Shown here: positions 11,202 through 24,180 of the stretch, piece after piece
How positions within the stretch are numbered: the first letter of the stretch is position 1
Layout: the number at the start of each line of letters is the position of its first letter
Assembly: GCA_949592205.1 (NCBI GenBank)
Contig: CATIUR010000001.1
Span: forward strand, 242,656,250-242,720,249
Direction of reading: 5' to 3'
From: Helichrysum umbraculigerum
Taxonomy: Eukaryota; Streptophyta; Magnoliopsida; Asterales; Asteraceae
DNA length: 64,000 nt
Program-made: the position numbers and the translations under genes
The notes under the pieces: model-generated
Database searches by the model: none
What the model was told of the DNA's origin: nothing
The model's input: only the letters and a program-made list of their open reading frames with translations

Positions 11202-12259
11202 TTATTATTATTATTATATTATTATTATTAATATTTTCCCATTATTATTTCATATATGAAAGCAATAGCATCTTGTGTATCTACTATTAACTCTGAATCA
11301 ATGTTTATTTTTAATCATTAATGCATTCATAAAAGGTACAAAAGTCAGCATACATACGCTCTAAAGTTTCAACATTTAGGTCCCAAACAAAAATAAGGTT
11401 TTGTGTGTTTACTCACCTTGCACAATCTTAAATCCGCCCTGACCGTTTACCCTAACAAAGAAGAGATAATAAGCTGTGTCAAAATATGCATTCAAATATT
11501 GTACCCGTCAACTTTTCTAAATACACATTATCAATCTTTCAGTTGTTCATTATAGTACACCATGTGGTTGTTCATTACACTACACATAACCATCCGTGGA
11601 GTTTGACATTCAGTGGATGATATTGGCATGTGTTGTATGTGCCAATTCACAAGGCCATCAAATTTAAAGGGCCTTCAAAATTAACGAGTACTAGTTATAT
11701 GAGTAATGAATATAGGTTTGATGTGAAGAACAAGATTATTGTTCAAAAATTCAGAAAAAGATAATAAAAACCGGAACCTTCTATTGTTAATAAAATACAG
11801 TCTTCTAACTTTCTAGTTCAAGTCATATAAGGTCCAATCACTACTAAAAACTCTAGATAACCTCACATAATATTAACCGTTATCAGCTTCATAAAAAGAA
11901 AAAAAAAATTATTCTATGTCAATCACTTCGTCTATTGTATTGCTTATGTGCTTTAATTTGATAAGAATATAGAAAAAAAAATGAATTGATAGTTAATTTA
12001 AGTTAATAATTTAATATAATGTTATCTTAAATGGAATCTTTAACATAAATATTTTGGTTTGATCTTATTGATACATAAGTCCTGTTTGTAGTTCATGTGT
12101 TTTATGTTTACATGATTTACGTATAACTTTCCTAAACTCTGCAGTATATTAGTTCGATTTCCCTTTTAAACTTTGACTTATGGCAAGAGAAAACACATAT
12201 GTGGATACGAAAAACGTAAAAGAAAAAGAGAATCGAAGGGGGCCTATTTTTTGATATCG
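10773..12259. other. intergenic, no gene seen
   Basis: AT-rich sequence with no frame resembling a protein family. It holds the TTA/TCA-rich simple repeat at 11131-11236. Confidence 0.6.
11131..11236. repeat. TTA/TTATCA simple repeat
   Basis: About 105 bp of TTATTATTA interleaved with TTATCA units. A long tyrosine/histidine frame through it is an artefact of the repeat. Confidence 0.85.
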
Positions 12260-12267
12260 TCCGGGAC

Positions 12268-12344
12268 AGGGCCGTCTTCGAGGGTGGGTGAGGTGGTCGA
12301 CCGCCCAGGCCTCCGAATTATAAGGGCCTCAAAATGTATGTGTT

Positions 12345-12409
<65 letters not shown>

Positions 12410-12601
12410 ATACATATACACATACATATAATTTGATTGTTAATTGCAAAAAGATCAAAAAAACATGTTATAGTTGTTTAAAGTTGATTGAGCCGCAATA
12501 AAAAGAATAAGAAAAGCATTTCATGGCTCGATATAGAGCCTCGTTTCGTCAATTGATCATGTTTTTGCCCAAGACCTCTGAAAACTCAGAGACCGCCTTA
12601 G
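12268..12601. mobile_element. possible hAT-type MITE carrying a (TA)n tract
   Basis: The left end reads AGGGCCGTCTTCGAGG, and the right end reads on the other strand as CTAAGGCGGTCTCTGAG, an imperfect inverted repeat. The flanks TCCGGGAC (12260-12267) and TCTGGGGC (12602-12609) match at 6 of 8 positions, as expected for an old 8-bp duplication. The interior is non-coding. Confidence 0.4.
12349..12401. repeat. (TA)n microsatellite
   Basis: About 26 uninterrupted TA units followed by a short TG run. Confidence 0.95.
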
Positions 12602-12783
12602 TCTGGGGCCACCCAAGTTCATTTGTCGGTCCTTTTGACATTTCCCAATGATAACTACTTGTTGATTTGCTGTTATATATAAATTTTTTTGTTATATATA
12701 ATATGATAATAATAATTACTCAGTTAATTTTATAAGTAATAATAGAAGCAGCTATTTTAGTGTTATCTAGTAGTAGTAAAATT

Positions 12784-13336
12784 CAATGTTTTAAAACCCG
12801 GGTTTTTAATCGAACCGGATTAGTGCCGATTTCTAGTTGGACCGGTCGGGTCGGAAGGTCGGACCGGAATTGTTAAAAATCTTGAAAATCTATTATGTAC
12901 ATGGAGTAAAGACATACAAAACTCAACAACAAAGCTTAACAATCCGTTTGGTAAAACATATCTTAACATTTTGTTTGGTAATACTAAACAAGCGTACGAC
13001 TAACTATATAATATAGTCTAATGATTCAAATAAGAATGAAAACAATATTATTCAACCTCCTGCTCTCTCTCTTCTTCAAAAGCTACTAGATCATCTCAAA
13101 TTGCTCTTATTTATCTTAAAATTCATGAATATATCACATTACTTGCTCATAATTAGATAAAAAAAAAGTAAATTACTTCGAACCGGGTCGATATGCTTTT
13201 CCAGGTCCCGGTCCGACTGGGCGGCCCAAGCGGCCCGTTGACTAGTCAAATTATCGAAAAAATCGGATTTTTTTTAGCCGGAATCCTCTAAATCTCCGGT
13301 CCGACCGGGCCGGTCGAACCGGGTCTTAAAACATGG
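12784..13336. mobile_element. hAT-like MITE with CCGGTC-rich ends
   Basis: The ends are CAATGTTTTAAAACCCGG and, read on the other strand from the right, CCATGTTTTAAGACCCGG. Flanks GTAAAATT (12776-12783) and GTAAAAAT (13337-13344) agree at 7 of 8 positions, giving a probable 8-bp target duplication. Both termini are rich in GGTCCGACCGG-like palindromes, while the middle (about 12880-13170) is AT-rich. No coding frame. Confidence 0.6.
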
Positions 13337-13344
13337 GTAAAAAT

Positions 13345-15650
13345 GAAGGGACATGCAAAACTTGCAAATGGGGTTGATCAATATAGTGACCGTGACTTGA
13401 GACACTAAGATTAAAAGCCAATTGCAAAAGCATTGAATGATACGGAGGAGTGGAAAAAGAGGAGTTGTAGACCAATTTCTTTCTGTGTCTTTCTTCTTTT
13501 CTATTCTTTTTACCTTTTCCTATGAACCAAGAAATTAAAATTAATCACGAGACTCTCGCTTCATCCTCTTGACAATATTCATACTTTCATGATCATCATA
13601 ATCTACCCATAAAGTTACATGGGCATCCCACAAACAAAACCCCCACTTCTTCTTTTCTTTCTCATATTAATAACAAAAAATATATTTTTTGTATGCCATA
13701 TATATTTTATATATATATCTTTTAAATGACACTAATTAATGGGGTCGCCATATCTTTTATTGTCGTTGTCTATTGATGACATATGTGATATACTTCACTG
13801 ATATTACCTTATTTGTGAAGCAATAAAGTCAAGGCTATACCATTACCCAGAGAAAGTACGTCCTTTAATAAGTCTTGTCTTTCTTCTCCAAACTTTTGAA
13901 GGACCCATAAAATAAAATATGAAAAACGGAAAAGGAAGTGGAATGAAATTATAGCCGTCAAGGCCTACTAAAGCTACCCCTTTTCCCTTTTTTTCTTCAT
14001 CTCATACTCCCTCTTACCTATCGAATCAATCAAATCATATTTTTTCTTTATACTTTCTAACTCTTACCCTCTCTTTTTCTAATTCTTACCCCTGATTAGT
14101 CTAAAACTAAAACTAATTCTGAACTGGAATGTGATCAATCTTAGAAAAGACTGTACTGAAAAATGACTGACTGGATCCGGATGTATGGGAAAGAAAACTG
14201 AGGGGTATCTTTAGAATTTCCCTAGCCAAATCATCCAAAGCATGATTAAAAATGTTAATTAGGAAATATCCAATATATGCATGCGGGTATATTGCACTAA
14301 ATTTAATGTAATTAATACTAGTATTTTTAGAATATGTGTTTTAAATTACGCCATACACTTTTATTCGTTATTTTTGTGTTCAGTTAACCTTGTACACTAT
14401 TAAATTAATTATAAAATCTATATATTCACTTTCACATTGTTTTAATTACATTACTGCCTTTCATAAACAATGTTTAAATCATCATCACTTGTTTGAAAAT
14501 TAATTTTAATTACTAAGCATCATATTTTATAACATAAAGTATGGCGTACTTCAACGAATAATACAAATAAATAAGTTTTTCAAGTTTTGTACTCAAGAAT
14601 AAAATAAAAATATTGAAAGTTTATATAATGTTTGATGTTGCACCCAATTTAGTGCAAAATCTATAAAAAAAATTATGAGCATCTATATAGTTGAATCAAA
14701 TTCAATGAGTTAGTCCGAAAGAGTTTTTTTTTTTTTACAACAAAACACTAAATTTATACATCTTAGATGGTCTTAAATATGCATAGCACATTATAAAATT
14801 CAATGAAGCAACACGTATAACATCATTTTATTAGTTTGTTCAACTTTATCTTTCATCTTCTTTAAACGACAATACAAATATACAATCACTTACCTTTTTT
14901 GTCCTATAATTAGAGTGTCATTTTGATTTACTCAATCAACCACAGAACACTTGAATACCATCAAGTAGTGAATCCCATTCAATCCTACATCATCATTATA
15001 TAAGGTATTAAGGTGAATGCGTACATTTAACATAACATGAACAAATAATTTACTCGTTAACCCTCCATTACAAATGCTCTTAGTTGTATAATCGGATCAA
15101 TATTTGTAAGTTACGATTATGAAAGCGTTTTCATTGTGCCGTTTATGGTATGTGCGATATTTCTCTTTCCGGACTAAACCCCTGCAAAACCCTTGTGACC
15201 ATAACTTCCTTTTCCATATTTTTACCTATATATAGAGTATTTATTTGGGTTTCATGGGTTCTTCTCCTTTTCCTTTATTGCAACTAGCACTTTAGTGAAA
15301 ACAATGTTCCTTGCGTTGGATGGAATGCAATTATCATATAGCTCATTTCCTCTCTTACTCAAGCTTTGATGATGGATTCTTCCTTCATCTTTCTTTGTTT
15401 TGGTCCATCCATGAAACCCCATCTCATATCCACAATATATTTCTTTAATACCCATGTTTTTAAATTTGAATTTCACCATGCCCTGCATCAAAATGTAATC
15501 CATACCCCCTCTTGATCATATCACACAAAAAGGTCTCCGCTTTAGTTTTCTAGATTTTGTTTTTGATGACAAACTTTGTATAATCACGACTCGGGTTCAT
15601 ATTTAGCCTACTTCACCTAGCTCGGAAAGAAAAATCTTGTTTTTTTCGCA
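13345..15650. other. intergenic and upstream region of the HT1-like gene
   Basis: No protein-coding frame was recognised on either strand. A frame at 15252-15503 (minus) has no family resemblance and no splice context. The segment next to 15650 should hold the HT1 promoter and 5' leader. A TATA-like CTATATATAGAG lies at about 15227-15238, which would imply a leader of nearly 400 bases. Confidence 0.5.
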
Positions 15651-17947
15651 ATGGGTATTTCTTGTTTCAACCCTTTTAAATTGAAGAAAAAAGAGAAACC
15701 CATTCCATACCCATCTTCTTCGTCAAAATCACCATGGAAAACGGAGATGGAAAACATGGAGAGAAAAAGATTTGACAGTCTTGAATCATGGTCAATGATT
15801 TTGGATTCAGAAAATGTTGAGACATGGGAAGTTGCTAAGGAAGATCAAGAAGAATGGACTGCTGATCTCTCACAGCTTTTCATAGGGAATAAGTTTGCTT
15901 CTGGTGCTCATAGTAGGATTTATAGAGGGATTTATAAGCAAAGGGCTGTTGCAGTCAAGATGGTAAGGATCCCGACTCATAAAGATGAAACAAGAGCCAT
16001 GCTTGAACAACAGTTTAAATCAGAAGTTGCTTTGCTTTCTAGACTCTATCATCCCAACATCGTGCAGGTGAGTAATTAATTAAATATTTATGATTATTAA
16101 TCTTATACTATGTCTGTTAATTGCTCTACTATACTAGTCAATCTGTTGTTTACAATCTGAATATAAGCTCATATCACTTACAAGCTTTGAAAATCTATGG
16201 CAAGATTATAATTGACGTTTTTCCAAACAGTAAGAATATGATATAAGTGTTTCCGAACGCATGTACTTCACATGCGGTGCATACATAATAAGGTTCATTG
16301 AAAAATCGGCGAAGAATATGTGTAATCTTGTTTAAGAAGGTAAGTAAATGCAAATGTCAAACAAAATTGAAGATTTCCATCTCTAACTTTTACTTCATAT
16401 TTTTGGTTGAAGTAAGCCATATTTTTTCAAATATGGAGAAACAAATATGATTAAGGTATTAACCATTTTAGCTTATTTTTAGTCAGTTTAATACAGTAAT
16501 ATTGTATGAGGATAAAGTGAGTTATTATTAAAATTGTTAAAAAAGACACTTAGATGGTTGTAGATGAAAGAACTGGAAGGAAGAACATCTGTAATTATAA
16601 GATGTTTTAATCTGCATATTTGGAGATAGGGATGGGTAGATGATTAGAGTTGGCCTAATTCAAATGATTCAAAAACATGAATCAAAAGTGAACCACTCTC
16701 CCTTCTAACAAATGCTTGAAAGAATTCAGGAAGGGTGAATAAAATATACTCTGTTTTGTTTCTTTTTGTGTGTGTGCGTGTGTGTACTTCATTTCTCCCG
16801 TCATATGTATACTACCAGTAGTTGCCAATATTGTAGTGCTAGTTACATATGTCTGTTAAGTTGATATTGTAAGTACTTTGACGTGCAGCTTTGTAACAAT
16901 TGCCCGTTGTTTCTCTACAGTTCATCGCAGCTTGTAAAAAGCCTCCTGTCTATTGTATCATAACGGAATACATGTCACAAGGAACTCTGAGAATGTACTT
17001 AAACAAAAAAGAACCTTACTCACTCTCAACCGAGACTGTTTTGAGGCTCGCTCTAGACATTTCACGTGGAATGGAATACCTTCATTCTCAAGGGGTGGTT
17101 CATAGAGATCTTAAGTCAAATAATCTGCTTCTTAATGATGAAATGAGAGTCAAGGTAGCTGATTTTGGGACGTCTTGTCTTGAAACACAAACGCAGGAAT
17201 CAAAAGGAAATATGGGGACATACCGTTGGATGGCTCCTGAAATGGTGAAGGAAAAACCTTATACTCGTAAAGTGGACGTCTATAGTTTTGGGATCGTCTT
17301 ATGGGAGCTTACAACTGCTTTGCTCCCCTTTCAAGGGATGACTCCAGTGCAAGCTGCATTTGCCGTAGCGGAAAAGGTTAGCCTCCCTCCCTAATTACAC
17401 ATATATAAATTGTAGCACAACTAACTTCAATAAATATCAACTATATAAACACATATTTCCCTTAGATGAAGTTTATCAGGCTGTAAATTATGCATTACCA
17501 GTAGTACAGTAACCATCAAATAATAAATGATAATGACATCTAACCGTAAAGTACATTTAGTTGTACTTTATAGTAAATTTTACAGTATAATTTAAGATAT
17601 ATGCTAGCTTGTTTTATGGAACTCCCTCTTGTTTTTGTTCCAATTATTTTGAGAAGGAATTCACTTTCTTCCTTTCTTATTTGGGCATATGGCAGAACGA
17701 ACGACCACCGCTCCCTGCAAGCTGCCAACCCGCCCTTGCACATCTCATCAAGCGATGTTGGGCAGCGGAACCATCAAAACGACCAGATTTCACTGAGATC
17801 GTCCAGGCTTTGGAGAAGTATGACGAATGCGTCAGAGAAGGCCTCCCACTCACTCTTCACTCGGGACTTATTAGTAAAAACGCAATTCTTGATCGTTTGA
17901 AATGTTGTGTGGCTATGAACTTTAATTCGATTCTTGTACAGGCCTAA
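15651..17947 (+). CDS. HT1: HT1-like Raf-type serine/threonine protein kinase
   Basis: Three exons, 15651..16067, 16921..17376 and 17696..17947, all joining in phase 0, give 374 residues (Arabidopsis HT1, from memory, about 390). The N-terminus (MGISCFNPFK) is followed by a conserved leader RFDSLESWSMILDSENVETW. The kinase domain starts near 75, with a glycine-rich loop (FASGAHSRIYRG), catalytic K103 in VAVK, HRDLKSNN at 200-207, DFG at 220-222 and APE at 244-246. HT1 (HIGH LEAF TEMPERATURE 1) is a group C Raf-like kinase that keeps stomata open at low CO2; this role is from the family. The start was chosen because it gives the conserved FNPF leader. Intron 1 is 853 bp and intron 2 is 319 bp. 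All catalytic residues are intact. Confidence 0.93.
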
Positions 17948-18282
17948 GGTCGCTCTTATTTTTCTTCTTTCATTATTTTCAGTTCGGTTCTATCTCACTT
18001 TACTAATTCAATTGAGTAGGTGATTAACAATATTTTTTTTTTTTTAATTTTGAGTTGTATATAAGTACATGCTCTATTGACTTGTAGCTAGCTGTTTGAT
18101 TTTTAGTCATCCAATATTATTGTGTGAAATGTTGTACACATTAATTTCTATACTTCATAGTTCATACTAAGGGGGTGTTACCGTGTTATGGCAGTTTGGA
18201 CTTTGGGTTACAAGCTTACGGCAGTTGATTGGGCTAATGGGCTTTACTTTTCTAGCCTTGTAGAATTGTACCAAAAGTAGGA
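17948..18282. other. 3' flank of the HT1-like gene
   Basis: AT-rich downstream sequence that probably includes the 3' UTR. No further gene seen. Confidence 0.5.
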
Positions 18283-18290
18283 CCAAGAGG

Positions 18291-18614
18291 TAGGCGTGAA
18301 TATATAAACCGGTTTTAAAAACCGACCCGGCCAAAACCCGGAAAACCGACCCGGTAAGAACCGGGTATAACCCAACCCGGTTCGGGTTTTTTCACTACCC
18401 GGCGGGTAGGGAACCGGGTAGAGGTTTCGGATTTCAAAATCGAGTTTGGACCGGGTAGGGGTCGGGTCGGGTTGGAAAACCCGGTTGAAATGGGTCAAAA
18501 AACCCGGTTCGGGTCGGGTAGGTCAACAAACCGGTTTTCATTTTGTTGACCAAAACCCGGTTCGAGTAATGGGTCGGGTCAGGTTGGGCAAAAAACCCGG
18601 TTTGCTCACCCCTA
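18291..18614. mobile_element. hAT MITE with ACCCGGTT-rich interior
   Basis: A 324-bp unit flanked by a perfect 8-bp duplication CCAAGAGG (18283-18290 and 18615-18622). The ends are TAGGCGTGAATAT and, from the other strand, TAGGGGTGAGCAA, which fit the plant hAT terminal form TAGGGGTG. The whole interior is built of CCCGGTT/AACCGGG words in both orientations. Non-coding. Confidence 0.85.
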
Positions 18615-21364
18615 CCAAGAGGCAAGAGATGACTAAGCCCTCTTCACTTTTTTTTTTCATTTGTTTTATTAATCCCGTGTATGTTCTCCATCTCTCTCAC
18701 AAAATAGGGTTAATAATGATTTAATCCCTAAAGTTTCACTTTTTTTTTCGTTTTAACCACTCAACTTTTTTTTTTTAATGTTTTAACCACTCAACTTAGG
18801 GTCAATAATGGTTTAATCCCTGAACTTTCAATTTGTTTTCGTTTTAACCCCTCAACTTTGTTTTAAACGTTTTAACCACTCAACTTATGAGTTGATCATA
18901 CTTTAACCACTAAAGTTCATTTAACCATTAAAAAAAACCCTTTCGTTAACTTATAATGAAAGTTTAGACCGGGATATATAAACTTTGAACTGATTTTTTA
19001 TCGACCAAGGTTGTCAAGAGAGAGAGAGAGATCTTGTAACAGCCCCAAATTAATGATTTGCGGAAGCATACTTGGGTGTTACTAATCAATATACAAAGCA
19101 CAAGATATACAGCAAACGACCTCTAAATGAGACGTTGTAAAACAGTTTTATTTCCATATGATTTAAATGTTTGAAAACTTAATGTTTTCGTATACAAAAT
19201 GTAGTTATCTAGAGTCCGCGCGTATAGCGGGAGATTCTATTACATAATCAAAATATACAAAAGATAATGCTAAGAATCTCCGTTAATGCAGTTGTGTTGA
19301 AATCATGCGACTCTAGCTATGTCCGGGAGTAATCCTACTCCGTAAGTGTACCTGAGAATACATGCTAAAAGGGTCAACACGAATGTTGGTGAATCTCACA
19401 GGTTTGTAAGTAATGTTAGTTTTTAAACACAAGATTTCATCAGTAGTGCCTGTATGCGTAAATCAAGTATTTGCAATCCTGCAAATGTAAAATAAGTAAG
19501 TTATACCGTTGTCATGAGGCTCATAATCGAAGCTTAACCCGTAAGTAATAAGTTGCTCCCGTGACATGCTCGTAACTGAGCAAGCATAAGTAACGAATAA
19601 TAGTCGCCCGTTTATACAGAACGGTTCGTGGTAGCGCTACTACCCCGGGCGGGTGTCACACCCCCAAATTCCATAATTGTGTTTATTTAAATGTTTAGCG
19701 GAAGCAAGTTATAATTTAGCGGAAACATCTTGTTTAAACAGTTTAACAACGGGGTAATGACGTATCAATTGTGCATTCATTGTATCAGAGCATATGATCA
19801 TACTGAACATAATATATTAAGGATGCCAGTTTAAACGGTTGTTACAAAAGTAGTACGACTATGTAAGTCGTACAGTAATAATAAAGTTTAAAACATTTAA
19901 GTTTTACAATACATATGTTAAGATAAGATTTCATGAGTATAACTGCAATGTCTGCAGTAATACAGAGGAAATCCTCAAAAGCTGTCCCAAAATAATGGCA
20001 TCCTAAGTAGTCCAGGGTTGTCCATCCTGAATGCATGCGATCCTTACTTACATGGCTAATTTCCTGTAAAACATAGAAAGAAAGTCGTCAACAAATATGT
20101 TGAGTGAATTCACAGGTTTTGTATAAATATGTGGTATGTTAAACCATTTATGTTTAAATTATTGAAATGTTATTCAATAAATAAAGGTTTACAGGTTTTG
20201 CAAATTATAAGATGATAGGGATAGTTACCCTAAAATATAGTTTTATGTGGGTTGTTACCCAAATCATATGTCTGGTTGTTTACCAGAATATAAATATAAT
20301 CAGTACGTATACTGAAATAAAGCAGTTGTAGGATATGTTCATCCTAAATAATAAGTGTGGGAATGCTTAGACTATAATCCCCTGAAAGGTGAGCTAAACC
20401 TCGCAGGTTAAAGTAACGCGACCTAACCCTATAACCAAACCACAACCAAAACTTATGTTTCTTGCCTGAAGGACAGTTAAGTATACGCTCCATCCACAGG
20501 AGGGTCGTCACGGCAATAGTACTATTCGTATACTCAGTGGCTAGAGTCACCTAGCTAATGGTTATAGTCTGCATGACATAAGGTCTTTCATGCACACATC
20601 TCAAGTCTGGTCCGTACTAGGATACAGTGTCTAATTCCCAAAACAGTTGTGAAAATGTTAGTTCATATCAAACAGTTGTATAAAGCAATAAAGCATTTAT
20701 ATAATTTGCTGCATGTGTTGGCATGCAGTTTCTATGTTTACACCCCTATGTTTAAAAGCATAAAACATTTGCAAAGTAGGGGCTGTGAACTCACAGTAGT
20801 TTGCTCGGTGTGAATGCTAGCAGCTGACAGATTTGCCCAAGGTGTGTTAACCTATATACAAAATGTATTAACATAAGTATGTTTGATTTGTTTAATCAAT
20901 TTGTGTTAACGGTTTGTTTGTTTGAAGAAACGGTTGATTTCTTATCAATATAAGTTGTTAACTTTGTTAGTGACACATCGTTGAAATATTGTTATTATTC
21001 CTCAGTCGTACACTTGTAAGTATACAAACCAATATGTAATTGTCTATTTAACGGAAGGTCGTTTTGTTTCATTTGTACATATACTTTGCTTACAGTTGTA
21101 CGTATGTTATTCCAAAATCATTGTAAGTACACATATTTGTTTTATAAATGTATACTTAAGTAATATACTTGTTGTATATCATTAGATTATACGTTGGTTA
21201 AACGTGAAGTTTATTGTGTATATATATATTTGTGAATATATATTCCTTAAGTGTCGTATATATTTATTTAATCAATACGTTGTTCTCGTATATTAAAATA
21301 TATATAAGTTTCCATTTGTTTAAGAAAACATATACGTTTGTGTCTATATATATTGTGTGTTCTC

Positions 21365-21366
<2 letters not shown>

Positions 21367-21401
<35 letters not shown>
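21367..21401. repeat. (AT)n microsatellite
   Basis: About 17 AT units inside the inner solo LTR. Confidence 0.9.
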
Positions 21402-21403
<2 letters not shown>

Positions 21404-21911
21404 AATACGTCGTTTCGTATTTTAAAAAGGTTGCAAGTTTTATTTGTTTTAAAACTTAGATTGTTTTTATAAAACGAATGTCATTTGTTTTTAATATCCC
21501 TACGTTTGTTTAGTAAGTCTTGAATATCCCGATAATATAATCGTATTCAAATTGTATAGTTCATAAAGTTCATATATATATAGGTCATATATCGTTTGTT
21601 CGTACATATTAAATAAGTCCAATGTCCGTATTCATAGTTTGTCTCGGTTTATAGTGTCATTTAACAATTTATCAAGTCTCGTATACGTCTTGCACAAATA
21701 ATATCGTTAACGGAAACGTTTTGTGTTTTAAAATAAAAGTCAAGTGTTTTATAGTTTGTTGGGCTCGGCCCGATTCGTTGGCCCACTAATAATAATGTAA
21801 CTCGTTTGGCCCGTTAACTCGTTTATATAACCCATTTATTTAATCATTGGTTTAACCCATTACTTTGGCCCAAAAGACCACCGGCCCAGCCTGAAGCCCA
21901 GCCCAGTATGT

Positions 21912-22210
21912 GAATCCGCCGGATTCTATTTGAATCCGCCGGATTCTCGTTAATAGAGAAGGTGTTGCCGGATCTTCGGGTCAAACCGCCGGGTCGGGTC
22001 AAAATTAAGTGAATCCGCCGGATTTAGTTGAATCCGCCGGATTCTTTTGTGTTCACAAAACGTTCATGTGAAGCTTTGGGAATCCGCCGGATTTAGGTGA
22101 ATCCGCCGGATTCGATCGTGTCTTTTACTCGTTCACAAATGTTTAACCGATTACGGGGTGTGCGAGTTTCGTAGGGGAATCCGCCGGATTCAGCATGAAT
22201 CCGCCGGATT
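21912..22210. repeat. eight copies of GAATCCGCCGGATT(C/T) in four pairs
   Basis: Copies begin at 21912, 21932, 22011, 22030, 22080, 22099, 22177 and 22196. Within pairs the start-to-start distance is 19-20 bp; pairs are 69-97 bp apart. Each unit has inverted arms GAATCC/GGATTC around GCC. Six end in C, and two (the first of pairs two and three) end in T. It lies wholly in the inner solo LTR. Confidence 0.9.
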
Positions 22211-23949
22211 CATGTTACTTCCAGAGCCTGTTCGAACAGAGCCATAATGATGCTTGATTATTTTGGTTCCAAATTCTTTGTACATCAAACCCAAACGTTT
22301 ATACAATCAATATATAGCATTTTAACAACTTATTACACCTTTATAACATGTTTTCATGTATTGATTTTGTATTTGAAGTTTTGGGTTATAAAAACATTTT
22401 CATGATCAAACCTTCAATCTTTCATATATATATGTTATATACATAGATTAAGTTATATAAACATGTTAGAACACGAATTTAAAGTAAAGAAATTAAGAAT
22501 TTGGAGTTTCCTTACAAAGAGAAGAAGATGAAAATGATGAACGATGATGATGATGATGAGGTGGTTGTTCCTGGCCTTGTTGTTCTACTACAGCTACTGC
22601 TTCCTGGTTATGATCTTGTTGTTGTTCCAGATGAAAGAAGAAGAAGAAGAAGATAGTGAATTATTGAAGTGTGTGTTTTTGTGAGATCACAGAGAGAACG
22701 GAGGGAGTGATATATTTCAAACGAGTATGGTTATTTACAGAGTTTGTCTCTGCATTATTGATGTTAGGTGCCCATTTTGGGTACCTCAATTTCGAGTACG
22801 GGTATAATTTTAGCAATATAAAAATGAACAATTTATATTTTTATTTCGTAGGTGTTCTCCTGGTTCGTAATTTATAATCAGAATAATGATGTTATCATTA
22901 TTTTAAATAGTTGTACAATTTTGTACATTTTACTGCGTTCAACTATTTGAGCGCCAAATTTCAGTTAATTTAGGATTTCATATTTTGAGGTAATGTTCTA
23001 ACTTCCTCCAAACGAATGAGAAAATTTGTATTTTTATGATTCGACCTTTTATGAGCGTTTTAGAATTGTTTCTGTTCGTTTTATAATACGTTTTATGTTA
23101 AACGTATATTTAGACCTTTATATCTACATGTTATAGATATGTAAATACTCATAATTAATAATTATATTATTAATTATTTTTGTATCACGAAACTTTTGTT
23201 ATTTATTTTTGTCGGGTTCGTTCCGATATATTTGTACGTAACTTTTAAATACTTACGTATTATGTATTACTTTTTGTTTAAAAGTACCGGGCTTGCTAGG
23301 CTTATATCATGACAAAAAGTTTTGTTAAAACTTAACCAGGAAATTAGCGTAAGAATGCACATGCTTAAATGTTAATTAATACCTAATTTGGAGAGTTGTC
23401 ACAGCGGGGAGGGTCATTTCCCTAATGGATCCATTAACTAGTGTTCGCGCTTAAGTCCATAACTAACGATATATGATGGAGAGACTTCAGTAGAAAGTAA
23501 GTAACTCATGCAATCCCGTATAGTAAAATGAATAGTTCGTACTTGTGTTCAAGAAAAGTAAGCAATGTATCTCACCCCGTATGTAAAACAATAAAAGTGG
23601 GGCTGTAAGACTCACCTGAGTCTTGAAGCGTTTAATCAGTAAACGTGAGTTGATTAGCCGATTAGTGATGGTCCGAAGACTCGTAACCTGAGGGTGTCCA
23701 TGACACGCGATGGTTATAACATGAGAAGGTATCTTAATAGATTACCTTGTAGTTGTTCGTCAGACTAGAATATCCAAATTACTTTTGGTTGATTCGTTTG
23801 TGTTTTAAAACGTGTACGGCCCGTTGGTGACGGTTTTTTATGATAATAATAATCTATGAGTTTATTTCATGGTATTTAACCAAAAAGTGGGGGAATTGGG
23901 TACGGGGGTCCGGGGGTGTCGAAATACTTATCTATGTTCTGTTTTATGC

Positions 23950-24180
23950 GATGTTGGGTGCGACGTCGCAGGTCCTAACTGCGACGTTGATCGTGGCGTC
24001 GCTATGTGCGACATTCGCAATTCAGTGCGACGTTGTGGGTGGCGTCGCTATATGCGACGTTGTGGTTCTTGCGACATAAGGGTCGATGTCGCTATGTGTG
24101 ACGTCGGCCAATTAAGGCGACGATAGGGATGACGTCGCTATATGCGACGTTGTGAGGGGTATTGCGACATAATGGTCTAC
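23950..24180. repeat. GCGACGT-rich palindromic repeat region
   Basis: The words GCGACGT, GCGTCGC and GCGACAT recur more than a dozen times, including GCGTCGCTATATGCGACGT-like near-palindromes. The region lies in the right part of the outer solo LTR. Two overlapping frames through it are repeat artefacts. Confidence 0.8.

Larger units (their letters stand above)
19654..23403. mobile_element. inner solo LTR (3.75 kb)
   Basis: Begins TGTCACACCCCCAAATTCC and ends GGAGAGTTGTCACA, with the 5-bp duplication GCGGG on both sides (19649-19653 and 23404-23408). Its start resembles that of the outer LTR (CCCCAAATT...GCGGAAGC), so the two may be related families. No polymerase domain occurs in any frame. 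It carries an eight-copy GAATCCGCCGGATT array and GAAGAA/GATGAT-rich sequence near 22520-22660. An LTR of 3.7 kb is long; a deleted element without coding region is the alternative. Confidence 0.7.

Noticed and set aside
11108..11290. Y/H-rich 60-codon frame
   Set aside because: It is the translation of a TTA/TCA simple repeat.
15252..15503. 83-codon minus-strand frame upstream of HT1
   Set aside because: No family resemblance, no splice context, and a position compatible with promoter or leader of the HT1-like gene.
17601..17900. 99-codon frame over the last HT1 exon
   Set aside because: It is an out-of-frame shadow of the kinase C-terminal exon 17696-17947.
21912..22210. CRISPR-like array
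   Set aside because: The regular short repeats are paired, without uniform spacers, and lie in a plant LTR. CRISPR arrays are not expected in a nuclear plant genome.
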